DNA of 64,000 nt from Hazenella coriacea (lineage in GTDB: Bacteria; Bacillota; Bacilli; Thermoactinomycetales; Thermoactinomycetaceae): contig NZ_SMAG01000006.1 in NCBI RefSeq assembly GCF_004341825.1, positions 1 to 64,000 on the forward strand, written 5' to 3'. This document shows positions 52,929 to 61,780 of this stretch, piece after piece. The position numbers were made by a program, and so were the translations under genes. The notes beneath the pieces are model-generated. The model saw only the letters and a list, made by a program, of their open reading frames with translations, was not told where the DNA came from and did not search any database. Positions within the stretch are counted from its first letter, which is position 1. Each line of letters begins with the position of its first letter.

Positions 52929-54065
52929 ATGTTAGAGAGATTAGACCAGATCAATTGGAAATGTTTAGCCCATGCCTATGGATCTGCGGAAGATGTCCCT
53001 GATCTAATATGGGGCTTAACTTCAGCAAAGGAAAATGTTCGTCATAGTGCTTGGTCAGGATTATATAGTAGCATTTTGTATGAAGAGGGGGTTTGTGAAG
53101 CTGCGACTCTTGCAGTTCCATTTTTAATTGAACTCATAGAAAGCGAATCTGTTCCAGACCGACATCGTATATTGATCTATCTCGTCGACTTAGCGAATGC
53201 TACATGTTATCTTGAAGAATCTTTTGAAGAAGATGATTGGGATGAGGATTTCTATCCTGAAGGGATCCAGTTAAATAAAGAAAAAGATTGGGTAAAAGAA
53301 ACACGCTCAGCAGTCCAAAAGGGGCTACCCATTTATACGAAGTTATTACATTCTCCAAAGCCAATGATCCGAAGTGCAGCAGCATATGTATTAGGGAACA
53401 TTGGTGTACAACCCACTGAAGCTATAAGATTTTTACGCGTTTTATTGCAAACGGAACAAGATCCACTTGTTCAAGCAAGTATCTTATTAAGCCTAAACCA
53501 TTTAAAAGATAATCATCCAGAGACGATTAGTTTCATGAATGCTTCTATTCAAACAGGTACCTCTTCTCTTATTAGCATTGTAGCCACCTTGGCCCTTTTG
53601 CGGATCAACTCAAATCATTCAAAAGCGATCCAACTATTAGTTGATACATTAAACCATCCAGATAAAAAATTGATGGATTTATATCAACAACTTCCTCCAT
53701 ATAAACACTGGTTAATTAGAGATATTTTCCTATGTTTCAGAGATCTACCTAAACACCAGACTAGGCCTTACATACCAGATTTAATTGCTATTTTCCAAAG
53801 AAGTAAAGAAGGATACTTAAGTCTCGCTTGGATTTTATTATCTATCGTTTTTAATACACAGAAAACAACCCTTAATAAGAATGATTTAACCAAAGAACAA
53901 ATTTTCGTTTTACAGGCGATTGCGGAATTTGATTCACTTTGGAAGGATGGTGGTTGTCAAGAAATTAAACGTTTTCTAGAGATGAAGGGATTGCCTTATT
54001 TTTATAACCAGGAAGAGTTAAAGAATTATCTATTAAAGATCACCTTCAATGAGATTCAAACATAA
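52929..54065 (+). CDS. HEAT-repeat protein
   Basis: 378-residue helical-repeat protein. At least four HEAT-like units are visible, e.g. DVPDLIWGLTSAKENVRHSAWSGLY, LAVPFLIELIESESVPDRHR and PMIRSAAAYVLGNIGV. The opening (WKCLAHAYGSAEDVPDLI) is typical of a widespread group of bacterial HEAT proteins of unknown role, some in immunity or toxin-immunity clusters. AGGGAGG lies before the ATG. It has its own terminator. Protein-binding scaffold is the safest description. Confidence 0.8.
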   Translation: MLERLDQINWKCLAHAYGSAEDVPDLIWGLTSAKENVRHSAWSGLYSSILYEEGVCEAATLAVPFLIELIESESVPDRHRILIYLVDLANATCYLEESFEEDDWDEDFYPEGIQLNKEKDWVKETRSAVQKGLPIYTKLLHSPKPMIRSAAAYVLGNIGVQPTEAIRFLRVLLQTEQDPLVQASILLSLNHLKDNHPETISFMNASIQTGTSSLISIVATLALLRINSNHSKAIQLLVDTLNHPDKKLMDLYQQLPPYKHWLIRDIFLCFRDLPKHQTRPYIPDLIAIFQRSKEGYLSLAWILLSIVFNTQKTTLNKNDLTKEQIFVLQAIAEFDSLWKDGGCQEIKRFLEMKGLPYFYNQEELKNYLLKITFNEIQT

Positions 54066-54066
54066 T

Positions 54067-54097
54067 AAAAGCAGGTACTCATCGAGCACCTGCTTTT
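54067..54097. terminator. Terminator of the HEAT-repeat gene
   Basis: AAAAGCAGGT-A-CTC pairs with GAG-C-ACCTGCTTTT around ATC, ending in T4. Works in both directions. Confidence 0.85.
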
Positions 54098-54269
54098 ATC
54101 GAAGAACGGGACGATTAAAGTTATTCCAAAAAGATAACATACGTCCGTGAGTTGTTACCTGTAACCTTGTGACCTGTGAATCGTCATCTGTTTTCAAAAC
54201 TCTAAGGAGAAGTTTCAATGGCCCTGATACGCTCAGGTATGCGGTGTCCACAATTCCTCTGGACTATAG

Positions 54270-54342
54270 AATGAATTCTACAGTCTTGGTAAACAAAGAA
54301 AAGGTGACATTTTCTTTGTTTACCGAGACCGTAGAGGTCTCA
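54270..54342. repeat. Long imperfect hairpin downstream of the DIP1984-like gene
   Basis: A perfect 15-bp core (54288-54302 with 54310-54324, GGTAAACAAAGAAAA) is extended outward with a few mismatches (CTACAGTCTT against GAGACCGTAG, then AATG/CATT) to about 30 bp, with a 7-nt loop. No T-run follows on either strand. It may be a strong 3' stabiliser, a small RNA or a miniature element. The rest of 54098-54339 shows no gene. Confidence 0.6.
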
Positions 54343-54858
54343 TTCACCTAAATAAAATGTAGCTGGTGGAAAATCAAACGTGACCTTATGATTTTGTGCC
54401 TCGATCAATGATGAAAGGCGGTTTACTTTCCGCTCCCATTTCTTAGCCTTTTCCCGATAAAGATCCGGATCATACAGGGCATATTCCACCATGACAACAT
54501 CACCGTAATGAGGAGAGTAATCTTGTTTTTTCCGAGCAGCAAGTTCTTTCAAATCACGTAGTTCACCACGCATTTGTTTTGCCAACTCAATCGCTTCCAT
54601 AATGGTAATCGGTTGCTGATCCCACTCAAAAGTATGCTGTATATTAGCTTTAGCCATTTCAATATCTAATTTCCGAAAGTGGGTACGAACTTCATTCATT
54701 TCTGCTGTTAAGGCCTCAACAGTACGATTTGGTTTCTCATATTTTTCCCCTTGGGGTACAGAAACAACAGCAATTTCAGAACGTTCATTGATCAGCTCTT
54801 GAATTCGGCGTGAGATAACACTACGTAGGGCTACTGCTTCTGCTAATGAAATTTGCAT
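54340..54858 (-). CDS. DIP1984-like helical protein
   Basis: 172 residues, mostly helical and charged. The start SLAEAVALRSVISRRIQELINER and the later TIMEAIELAKQMRGELRDLKELA resemble the DIP1984/septicolysin-like family (LAEAL.LRxxLxxRIxxL...), whose function is unknown. AGGTGG lies before the ATG. Flanked by strong hairpins on its downstream side; likely a single-gene unit. Confidence 0.55.
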   Translation of the reverse strand: MQISLAEAVALRSVISRRIQELINERSEIAVVSVPQGEKYEKPNRTVEALTAEMNEVRTHFRKLDIEMAKANIQHTFEWDQQPITIMEAIELAKQMRGELRDLKELAARKKQDYSPHYGDVVMVEYALYDPDLYREKAKKWERKVNRLSSLIEAQNHKVTFDFPPATFYLGE

Positions 54859-55115
54859 GTATAAACCACCTCAATATGAAAACGAGAATCCCGTGTGCGA
54901 CAAGGGTTCTCGAAATAATCAATGAAGTTTCTGTGAGTAACAACATGATTATCTCCAGGTTTTAAAATAACTACAATCATCAAAACAATTAAATATTACT
55001 ATATTGTGAAATGGTTGTCCAGAAGTTTGTAACCATTAGAATTGAGAAAATGGTACTTGGATTCGTGTAAATTAGCACCATTATACACTCTGCGAAGAAG
55101 TCTCGAGCTTCTCCT

Positions 55116-56348
55116 TCACCTCTTTTTTAGAATTCCTAATCGTGAACATGTAATTCCTACAAGAACTAATAACATATATAACAAGCTCATCCCGATTCCG
55201 CCGATCCACTCCCCAATAATAATTCCGAGGGCCCCGAACATTTTTCCCATTCCAAAAACCATTCCATTAAACGCCATGTATGCCCCTCTTCGTGAATCAT
55301 CCACAATATCCGCTAGAATCGATTGCCGTGTAGGTACATATAGAAGTTCGCCAACCGATAAAACAATGACAGCCACCCACAAACCAACATAATCATTGGA
55401 AAACGCCAAGAAGGCATAGCCTAATCCAAATAAAATAAAGCCTATATACATAATCGGTTGCTCAGGTCGATGGCGAATCCATTTAGCGACTAAAGCAGTA
55501 AATAAAACAATGATAATCGTATTTCCTACTGTTAATAAACTTAACAATTTCACACCATCAACCATGAACTGTAAGTCGCCCCACAGCGTAAACACCTTTG
55601 GAATAATTTCCTGTTCTAATCGAACTGAAATAAAGTGATTCCGTTGAAACTCAATCGCTAAAATCGCAACTCCACCTAATGTAAACCAAACAAAAGATGA
55701 ATCTCGAATTACAGTCCGATAGCTTTGAAACAATGGTTTTAGTCCATAAGCTCTTTCATTATTGGTTGATTTTTTGGGAGTATACGTTTCTTGGATCAAA
55801 GCAATCGTCATCCATAAAGTGAACAATGACATTAAAAGTAAAGAGATTAATAGTTCAAAAAAATGTGTTTGGAAAAACCAACCACCGACCATTAAACCAA
55901 GCATTATTGATAAGTTGACTGCCCAATAGTTAATCGCATACATAAATGCCCTTGTCTCTTTGGTACTGACATCGATCAACATCGCCTCGGCAGCTGGATT
56001 GACTAGTCCTGAGGAGATATTCATAATGACTAACATAAAAAAAGTGGTCCATGCGGAAGTCCACCATGGGGAGTTAGCTACCAACATACCTATAAAAGCA
56101 AAGACCGTCATCCATCCTCCCCAAACCATCATCTTTTTTCGTCCCAATAGGTCAGCTAAAAAGCCTCCATATAGACTGGAGACAAATTGCACAACAACGA
56201 CAATCATTAGCAAGATTCCAGCCCAAGTCGCATTGATTTCTTTGGTAAAATAAATCGCCATAAATGGGAAAATCATCGAGCCAACCACTCGACTTAAAAA
56301 TGAGGTAATAATACGTATTCGAATATTTGGGTGTAATTCTCTAAACAT
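55116..56348 (-). CDS. MFS transporter, likely sugar or drug exporter
   Basis: 410-residue major facilitator with 12 helices; loop 2-3 motif GGFLADLLGRKKMMVWGG. The opening RIRIITSFLSRVVGSMIFPFMAIYF is typical of the MdtH/YttB-like exporter group. AGGAGG lies before the ATG. Divergent from an SgrR-like regulator; in enterobacteria SgrR controls a sugar-phosphate stress exporter (SetA), so a similar regulator-exporter pair is plausible here. Confidence 0.85.
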   Translation of the reverse strand: MFRELHPNIRIRIITSFLSRVVGSMIFPFMAIYFTKEINATWAGILLMIVVVVQFVSSLYGGFLADLLGRKKMMVWGGWMTVFAFIGMLVANSPWWTSAWTTFFMLVIMNISSGLVNPAAEAMLIDVSTKETRAFMYAINYWAVNLSIMLGLMVGGWFFQTHFFELLISLLLMSLFTLWMTIALIQETYTPKKSTNNERAYGLKPLFQSYRTVIRDSSFVWFTLGGVAILAIEFQRNHFISVRLEQEIIPKVFTLWGDLQFMVDGVKLLSLLTVGNTIIIVLFTALVAKWIRHRPEQPIMYIGFILFGLGYAFLAFSNDYVGLWVAVIVLSVGELLYVPTRQSILADIVDDSRRGAYMAFNGMVFGMGKMFGALGIIIGEWIGGIGMSLLYMLLVLVGITCSRLGILKKR

Positions 56349-56420
56349 CTTATAGATCCTCCTCTATCTACTTTTTATGAGGAAACAAATTCTAGATCTA
56401 TAAACGATTGTGCCGTATTC

Positions 56421-56466
56421 AAAAGGGGATAAAAAGGGTACAATCTTGATAGAACTGTCCCCTTTT
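56421..56466. promoter_or_regulatory. Inverted repeat between the MFS and SgrR-like genes
   Basis: AAAAGGGGA (56421-56429) and TCCCCTTTT (56458-56466) are inverted copies in the divergent promoter region, with the right copy next to the ribosome site of the regulator gene. Candidate operator for autoregulation. Confidence 0.4.
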
Positions 56467-56480
56467 AAGGAGGGAATATC

Positions 56481-58208
56481 TTGAAAGACTTATCTTATTT
56501 TCAAATGAGAGCCTACCTATTTCCGAGAGAAGAGCAACAAACAGCTTCATTTCGACTAGAAGAACTTGAATCCGTCTGGTTTTGTACACGGAAAAATGTG
56601 AAACGGAAGATCAAAAAGTATGTAGAGGAAGGAAAATGTATCTATCAACCGGGGAAAGGTCGGGGCAATGCCTCATGTCTTACTTTTACTAACTCTTTTC
56701 AAAACGAAGTGGAAAAAGAAGTACGGGAAAATATTGAACAAGATCAATTGGATCATCTCATTCAGTTATTACAACTATCAATTCCTCGATCGTGGATCGC
56801 AGATATCTCTAAAGAAGTACAAGCCTTATTTGGTCTTCAATCTCATCAGTCATCCAAAGATGTGTTACGGACAATCTTCAACAGAGAGATTTCCACGATT
56901 GATCCCCTGTACAGTTCCGTAGCCTTTGAAAGCCACTTGATTCGACAATTGGGTGATTCCTTAGTTACTTATGATGAAGAGAAAGATCAAATCCTACCAC
57001 ATCTCGCCCATCATTGGAATGGGGATAAACAAGGGTTGACTTGGACCTTTTATCTCAGAAAAGGCGTTCGCTTCCACCATCAAGGAATCCTAACAAGTGA
57101 AGATGTTCGCTACACCTATCAACGCTTTCAATCCACCTCTTCTCCCCTTCATTGGCTGGTCAAAGATATTCGTGCCATAGATTGTCCTTCTCCTTATGTA
57201 ATTCAGTTCCATCTTCACAAGCGCAATCCATTTTTTCTTCGCTATGTCAGTTCGATCAACTTAGCGATTTTGCCACGGGATGTCCCCTTTGATGAATACC
57301 AATGGATTGGCACGGGTCCTTTCCAATTGAAAGAACGGACAGATACTAAGTTGGTGTTAGAAGCATTTGACTCCTATTTTTCAGAACGTCCCTTTCTCGA
57401 TAAAATTGAGTTTTGGCGAGTCCCCGTAGAAGCGGCTCGAATCATGACTTATCAACTGGAAGGAAAAGAGTGGAGTGAAACCCCTCCACCGATCCGAGAA
57501 GTAGAAAATGGTTTTCGCTTTCTTGCCTTCAACTTTCGAAAGCCTTCCATTGTACAGAATCGTCACTTTCGTGAAGCTCTCTATCATCTATTGGATCTAA
57601 AGAAAATGTGGAAGGACTTAGGAAGAAAAAATTTAATAGAAGCGACTTCTTTTTACCCCACACAATCAAAAGTGGTAGTGAAAGATCCTACATTGGTAGA
57701 AACCTTTTTGTGTAACTCTGGCTATCAAGGTGAAACCCTTACTCTTTATGCACTTGATTACCTTCGTGCAGTCGAGGAAGCAGAATGGTTTAGAAAAGAA
57801 GCAGAAAAATTTGGTATTCGTCTAAAACTTGTTCATTTTAACTTTGATCGCTATTATCAACTAGATCTGGATCAAGATGCGGATCTAGTATTTTTGGGAG
57901 AAGTAGCTTCCACAGATATTCATTTATCTTTTTTAAGTGCTTTTTATAATGAAGCTCTGATATTTCGTAGATTTCTTGCTCCTGAACATCTACAAATCAT
58001 TGAACATTGGTTGAAAAAGTTCAAACATGAACCTCAAAAACAAAAAAGAGAACATTGGATCAGCCAAGTGGAAAGTTTTTTGAGAGATGATTATCTCATT
58101 CTTTTTAAACATCATCCGATTAAGACGCGAATCTTCCACCCGATGATCCAAAACATTCATTTTGAATCATTTGGACATGTTGATTTTCGGAAATTGTGGA
58201 TCGAGTAG
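56481..58208 (+). CDS. SgrR-like regulator: HTH plus solute-binding (SBP_bac_5) domain
   Basis: 575-residue protein with no signal peptide. An N-terminal winged-helix-like region (1-110; FRLEELESVWFCTRKNVKRKIKKYVEEG, typical SgrR_N) is fused to a peptide/nickel-binding-type SBP domain (about 155-520; STIDPLYSSVAFESHLIRQLG, GLTWTFYLRKGVRFH...LTSEDVRYTYQRF). The SBP part would sense a cytoplasmic ligand. TTG start with AAGGAGGG upstream. Divergent from the MFS gene that it probably controls. Confidence 0.85.
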   Translation: MKDLSYFQMRAYLFPREEQQTASFRLEELESVWFCTRKNVKRKIKKYVEEGKCIYQPGKGRGNASCLTFTNSFQNEVEKEVRENIEQDQLDHLIQLLQLSIPRSWIADISKEVQALFGLQSHQSSKDVLRTIFNREISTIDPLYSSVAFESHLIRQLGDSLVTYDEEKDQILPHLAHHWNGDKQGLTWTFYLRKGVRFHHQGILTSEDVRYTYQRFQSTSSPLHWLVKDIRAIDCPSPYVIQFHLHKRNPFFLRYVSSINLAILPRDVPFDEYQWIGTGPFQLKERTDTKLVLEAFDSYFSERPFLDKIEFWRVPVEAARIMTYQLEGKEWSETPPPIREVENGFRFLAFNFRKPSIVQNRHFREALYHLLDLKKMWKDLGRKNLIEATSFYPTQSKVVVKDPTLVETFLCNSGYQGETLTLYALDYLRAVEEAEWFRKEAEKFGIRLKLVHFNFDRYYQLDLDQDADLVFLGEVASTDIHLSFLSAFYNEALIFRRFLAPEHLQIIEHWLKKFKHEPQKQKREHWISQVESFLRDDYLILFKHHPIKTRIFHPMIQNIHFESFGHVDFRKLWIE

Positions 58209-58280
58209 ACTGTCACTCCTATCTAGGCTCCTGCATAGGATGAATACATAGTAATGTGGGCGGAAAGGAGACAAATCTAT

Positions 58281-58592
58281 ATGAGCATGCATAAAATTCC
58301 GGAAAAAGATTGGAACATTGATTTTCCTGAGTCAATGATCCAAATTATACAATCTGTAGCTCTTGAAGAGATTGCCTTGGCTCATCTGATAAACGCTGAA
58401 GCAGACAAAATCAAAGCTTTTGTGGGAAGAAACTTTAATTTCCCTACTCATCCCTCCAGTAAAGAAGTGGTTCATTTTAACCGAAGCATAGGGCAATTGA
58501 TAGACACAGTCTTGATGAAAGAATGGCTTCTCCTTAAAAAGCTAGAAACAGTACTTCGAGTCAAAGAGCATGGAGAGTTCGAAGAAGAGTAG
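58281..58592 (+). CDS. ALEE/LAHLINAEA-family small protein
   Basis: 103 residues. The core QSVALEEIALAHLINAEADKI, followed by VVHFNRSIGQLIDTVLMKEWLLLKKLETV, is shared with the proteins at 59166-59657 and 61781-62581 in this window. Similar segments occur in spore-surface and collagen-like proteins of spore formers, but I know no assigned function. AAAGGAG lies 9 nt before the ATG. This is the shortest of the three copies: it lacks the long insert or tail. Followed 20 nt later by another small gene. Confidence 0.6.
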   Translation: MSMHKIPEKDWNIDFPESMIQIIQSVALEEIALAHLINAEADKIKAFVGRNFNFPTHPSSKEVVHFNRSIGQLIDTVLMKEWLLLKKLETVLRVKEHGEFEEE

Positions 58593-58611
58593 TGAAAGTG
58601 AGGGAATGGAA

Positions 58612-59064
58612 ATGCTTAACACTAATCATAACAATGTTCCACAACTATTAAGTCATTCATTCAGATCCACTGAAGCTGCTATCTTCAAGTACATTCATGC
58701 TGTATTTTTACTCACCCTTGCCCTCAAAAAAAGAGGGATTGAATCCTGTGATGGATTTGATCAATACGAATCAGACCTATTTTCGCTACTAAACACCGTT
58801 TCGGAAATTGAAAAGCTCCTTTTAAGACACCTTCACCTGTATCATCTCTATTTAACGACTGATGAATTTGCGGAATTTAAAAATGAAATCATTCATTACT
58901 CCAAAGATCATGAAGCCAAGAAAAAGGTTAACTATTATACTTCATCAATCATGAAGTTATGCTATGGAAAAAACTATACAAAACAGATGGATTTTCAAGC
59001 TGAAAATATATTAAACGATTTAACCAAGTTTTTTGAGCTAAAAAGAAGCTTAATCAAACTATAA
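58612..59064 (+). CDS. Helical protein of unknown function
   Basis: 150 residues, helical, with hydrophobic-heptad stretches (AAIFKYIHAVFLLTLALKKRG, LLLRHLHLYHLYLTTDEF). Not recognised. The ATG at 58612 has AGTGAGGG 7 nt before; an ATG at 58606 lies too close to the site. It begins 20 nt after the ALEE-family gene, so the two form an operon ended by a clear terminator. Confidence 0.6.
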   Translation: MLNTNHNNVPQLLSHSFRSTEAAIFKYIHAVFLLTLALKKRGIESCDGFDQYESDLFSLLNTVSEIEKLLLRHLHLYHLYLTTDEFAEFKNEIIHYSKDHEAKKKVNYYTSSIMKLCYGKNYTKQMDFQAENILNDLTKFFELKRSLIKL

Positions 59065-59076
59065 AAATAAAGTAAA

Positions 59077-59110
59077 AATCCTGTCATGAAAACATGACGG
59101 GATTGATTTT
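59077..59110 (+). terminator. Terminator of the 58281-59064 operon
   Basis: AATCCTGTCATG pairs with CATGACGGGATT (one G-T) around a 4-nt loop, followed by GATTTT. Confidence 0.75.
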
Positions 59111-59165
59111 AGGCAAAACGCTTAGCTTACATGAAAATGATTCATTAAATGAATTACATCAAATG

Positions 59166-59657
59166 CTATAATAAATTCTCTTCATTAATTGATTCCTCAA
59201 GTTCTCTTTTTTCATCCAAATCTTTTTCTAAGTCTTTTTCAAATTCTTCCTCCTCTTTGCTTAGTCCAATGAGTTCAATCACCTCTGATAATTTAAATTG
59301 CAGAATGATTTCCTTTTTCACCACTGTGCGAAGTACCTTTTCTACACTTCTATTAATTTTCAGCAAATCTTTGATACTCGGACACGGAATTTCTTTAAAA
59401 CAAGAACAGTTATCTTTATCCGGGAAACAATCATGATGGTGATGACGGTGATGGTGTTCATGACGATCTTGTTCATGGTCATGATGGTGACGGTGACAAT
59501 GTAAAGTGCCAACAGTAAATTGAATTTTTTCAGCCTCTGCATTAATAATATGTGCTAAGCCTAATTCTTCGGCTGCAATGGAGGCTAGCAGTAAATTAAT
59601 CGCTTCTTTTCGTCCAAGATTTTTGGGAACGAGACCCTTGAAGCTTGGCATAGACAT
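59166..59657 (-). CDS. ALEE/LAHLINAEA-family protein with His-rich insert
   Basis: 163 residues. LASIAAEELGLAHIINAEAEKIQFTVGTL and IKDLLKINRSVEKVLRTVVKKEIILQFKLSEVIEL are the two halves of the shared family core. Between them lies a histidine-rich block of about 25 residues (HRHHHDHEQDRHEHHHRHHHH) flanked by Cys residues, and the C-terminus is an acidic coil (EEEEFEKDLEKDLDEKREL). The insert strongly suggests metal binding. The ATG at 59657 has AGGAGGGG upstream. Confidence 0.6.
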   Translation of the reverse strand: MSMPSFKGLVPKNLGRKEAINLLLASIAAEELGLAHIINAEAEKIQFTVGTLHCHRHHHDHEQDRHEHHHRHHHHDCFPDKDNCSCFKEIPCPSIKDLLKINRSVEKVLRTVVKKEIILQFKLSEVIELIGLSKEEEEFEKDLEKDLDEKRELEESINEENLL

Positions 59658-59733
59658 GTATACCCCTCCTCTATTCACTGGTAGCATATTGCCTTGAGTC
59701 TCTTTTGGACACGGTAAATGCCTAGGTTAAGTC

Positions 59734-59776
59734 CATAAAAAAATCCCCAGATCATCAATTTCTAATGATCTAGGGG
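59734..59776 (-). terminator. Terminator of the phosphoglucomutase gene
   Basis: CCCCAGATCAT (59745-59755) pairs with ATGATCTAGGGG (one mismatch); on the minus strand the stem is followed by ATTTTTTT. Confidence 0.85.
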
Positions 59777-59793
59777 TGTGTGGAATCAATATA

Positions 59794-61509
59794 TTAATGA
59801 TTTTGATCAATTATTTCCATTACATCTTGAACTAAACGATCCAATCTTCTTTGTGTTGTGATCCCCGTTTCACCACATACTGAAAAATAAACTTTTATTT
59901 TCGGCTCTGTTCCCGAAGGGCGAAGGCAAAACCACGAACCATCCTCTAAAGTAAAGGCTAGAACATTCTCTTGAGGGAGAGTAAGCTTCGACCGTTTTTG
60001 AGATAATCGGTCCAGACACACTTGCTCAGCATAATCACATACTTTTGTAACTGAATGCAAGCCGATCTGTGTTGGCATCTTCAACCGAAATTGCCTCATG
60101 ATGCTCTGAATCTGATTCATTCCCTCTTTTCCTGTAAACGTTCGTGATTCCAAATGGTCAATAAAATAGCCATACTCCTGGTAAAGCTGATACAATACTT
60201 CCTTCAGCGTATAGTTGATGCTTTTATAGTATGCCACCATCTCACAGATCAATAAAGTTGTCATGATCCCATCTTTATCCCTGACAAAGGTGTCTGTCAA
60301 ATAACCACAACTCTCTTCATAACCGAACAAAAATTTCTTATGCCTACCCTTCTCTAAGACCTCTATTTGTTCCCCAATATATTTGAAGCCTGTGTGAGTT
60401 TCAATCGTTTCCACTCCGTACCGCTCAGCAATCGCTTTACCCATTTGACTCGTTACAATCGTTTTAACAACAACTGCCTCATCAGGCAAAGTTCCTTGCT
60501 TTGTTCGTTCTGATAACAGATAATTCAGTAACAATACACCTACTTGATTTCCTGTGAAGACCTCATATTCTCCTTCTTCGTTTTTCACAGCGATCCCTAC
60601 ACGATCAGCGTCTGGATCTGTTGCTACTAGAAGGTCGGCATTTTTCTCTTTTCCTAGCTCCATCGCTAACCTAAATGCTTGGGGTTCTTCGGGATTTGGG
60701 GATAAAACTGTTGGAAAGTCAGGGTCAGGCTGTTCTTGCTCTGGAACTGAGTATACTTGTGTAAATCCTGCTTCACACAAAACCCTTTGAACCAAGCGAT
60801 TCCCTACTCCATGAAGAGGTGTATACACAATAGTCAGTGAAGAAGTTACTTCTGGATGAAGGCATATTCGTTGGAGTCGTGAAACATAGGACTCACTTAT
60901 TTCGTTATCTAACCAGTTAATCTTGTCTAAATATTGCTCACTTGATATTGCATGTGATGGAATTTCCTCCACACGATCTATTTTTTTCTGAATTTCCCTA
61001 GCGATGGAGGGAACAATCTGTCCCCCATCAGCTCCATACACTTTGTAGCCATTATACATAGGGGGATTATGACTCGCAGTAATCACGATCCCTGTAATTG
61101 CCCCTAATTCACGTACTGAAAATGAAAGGAGTGGAGTCGGGCAAACTTCTTTGAAAAGATAAGGTTGGATTCCGTTGTACTGAAAAGTAAATGCTGTTTC
61201 TAAAGCCAGTTCCTTTGACTGGTGGCGAGAGTCATAAGCGATCACAACTCCTTTTTGCTTAGCTAAGTCACCAAATGTAGAGATATAATCAGCGATCCCT
61301 TGCGTGATTCGTCTAATTGTATAACGATTGATTCGATTACGACCTGCTCCTAAAATCCCTCGAACTCCCCCTGTTCCAAATTCAAGATGTTTGTAAAAAT
61401 GATCTTCAATCTCTGAAGCGTCCTCAGAAATTCCCTGTAATTCTTGTTTAGTCTCCAGATCAATATAGGGAGACTGAAGCCACTGTTGGTAAATGTCAAA
61501 AGACTTCAC
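59794..61509 (-). CDS. Phosphoglucomutase/phosphomannomutase (PgcA-like)
   Basis: 571-residue alpha-phosphohexomutase that interconverts hexose-1- and hexose-6-phosphate, supplying UDP-glucose for teichoic acids, glycolipids and glycans. Catalytic Ser in ITASHNPPMYNGYK, Mg site ATDPDADRVG, sugar-binding GYEESCGY and phosphate-binding RPSGTEPKIKVYF are intact; the opening LEFGTGGVRGILGAGRNRIN is typical. Start is a GTG at 61509 with GAGGAGG 6 nt upstream; a TTG 15 nt earlier overlaps that site. Near a glycosyltransferase and surface-like proteins, it could feed surface glycosylation. Confidence 0.93.
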   Translation of the reverse strand: MKSFDIYQQWLQSPYIDLETKQELQGISEDASEIEDHFYKHLEFGTGGVRGILGAGRNRINRYTIRRITQGIADYISTFGDLAKQKGVVIAYDSRHQSKELALETAFTFQYNGIQPYLFKEVCPTPLLSFSVRELGAITGIVITASHNPPMYNGYKVYGADGGQIVPSIAREIQKKIDRVEEIPSHAISSEQYLDKINWLDNEISESYVSRLQRICLHPEVTSSLTIVYTPLHGVGNRLVQRVLCEAGFTQVYSVPEQEQPDPDFPTVLSPNPEEPQAFRLAMELGKEKNADLLVATDPDADRVGIAVKNEEGEYEVFTGNQVGVLLLNYLLSERTKQGTLPDEAVVVKTIVTSQMGKAIAERYGVETIETHTGFKYIGEQIEVLEKGRHKKFLFGYEESCGYLTDTFVRDKDGIMTTLLICEMVAYYKSINYTLKEVLYQLYQEYGYFIDHLESRTFTGKEGMNQIQSIMRQFRLKMPTQIGLHSVTKVCDYAEQVCLDRLSQKRSKLTLPQENVLAFTLEDGSWFCLRPSGTEPKIKVYFSVCGETGITTQRRLDRLVQDVMEIIDQNH

Positions 61510-61710
61510 TGGAAACCTCCTCAAATGGACGTGAAAAACCAGATAGATAAAAACATCTTCTCCATCACATATATGAACTTAATCCATATATTAGGTATAA
61601 ATAACTATAGACCCTTATACAAGATCATCCCACAGAACTATGAATTCAAACTTGTTCATTTCTGAAAAATAGGCTATCCATCTAGATAAACAAACATGTG
61701 AGATAAAGTC

Positions 61711-61743
61711 AAAAAACCCGCCATAATCTTATGACAGGTTTTC
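61711..61743 (-). terminator. Terminator of the 61781 gene
   Basis: AAAACCTGTCATA pairs with TATGGCGGGTTTT (two mismatches) on the minus strand, followed by TTTTTTG. Confidence 0.75.
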
Positions 61744-61780
61744 TTTAAATGAATGGATCAGACTTTAAAAAATCAAACCA

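Noticed and set aside
54270-54342. Riboswitch upstream of a gene
   Set aside because: The hairpin lies downstream, not upstream, of the nearest gene on either strand, and no conserved aptamer core is recognisable.
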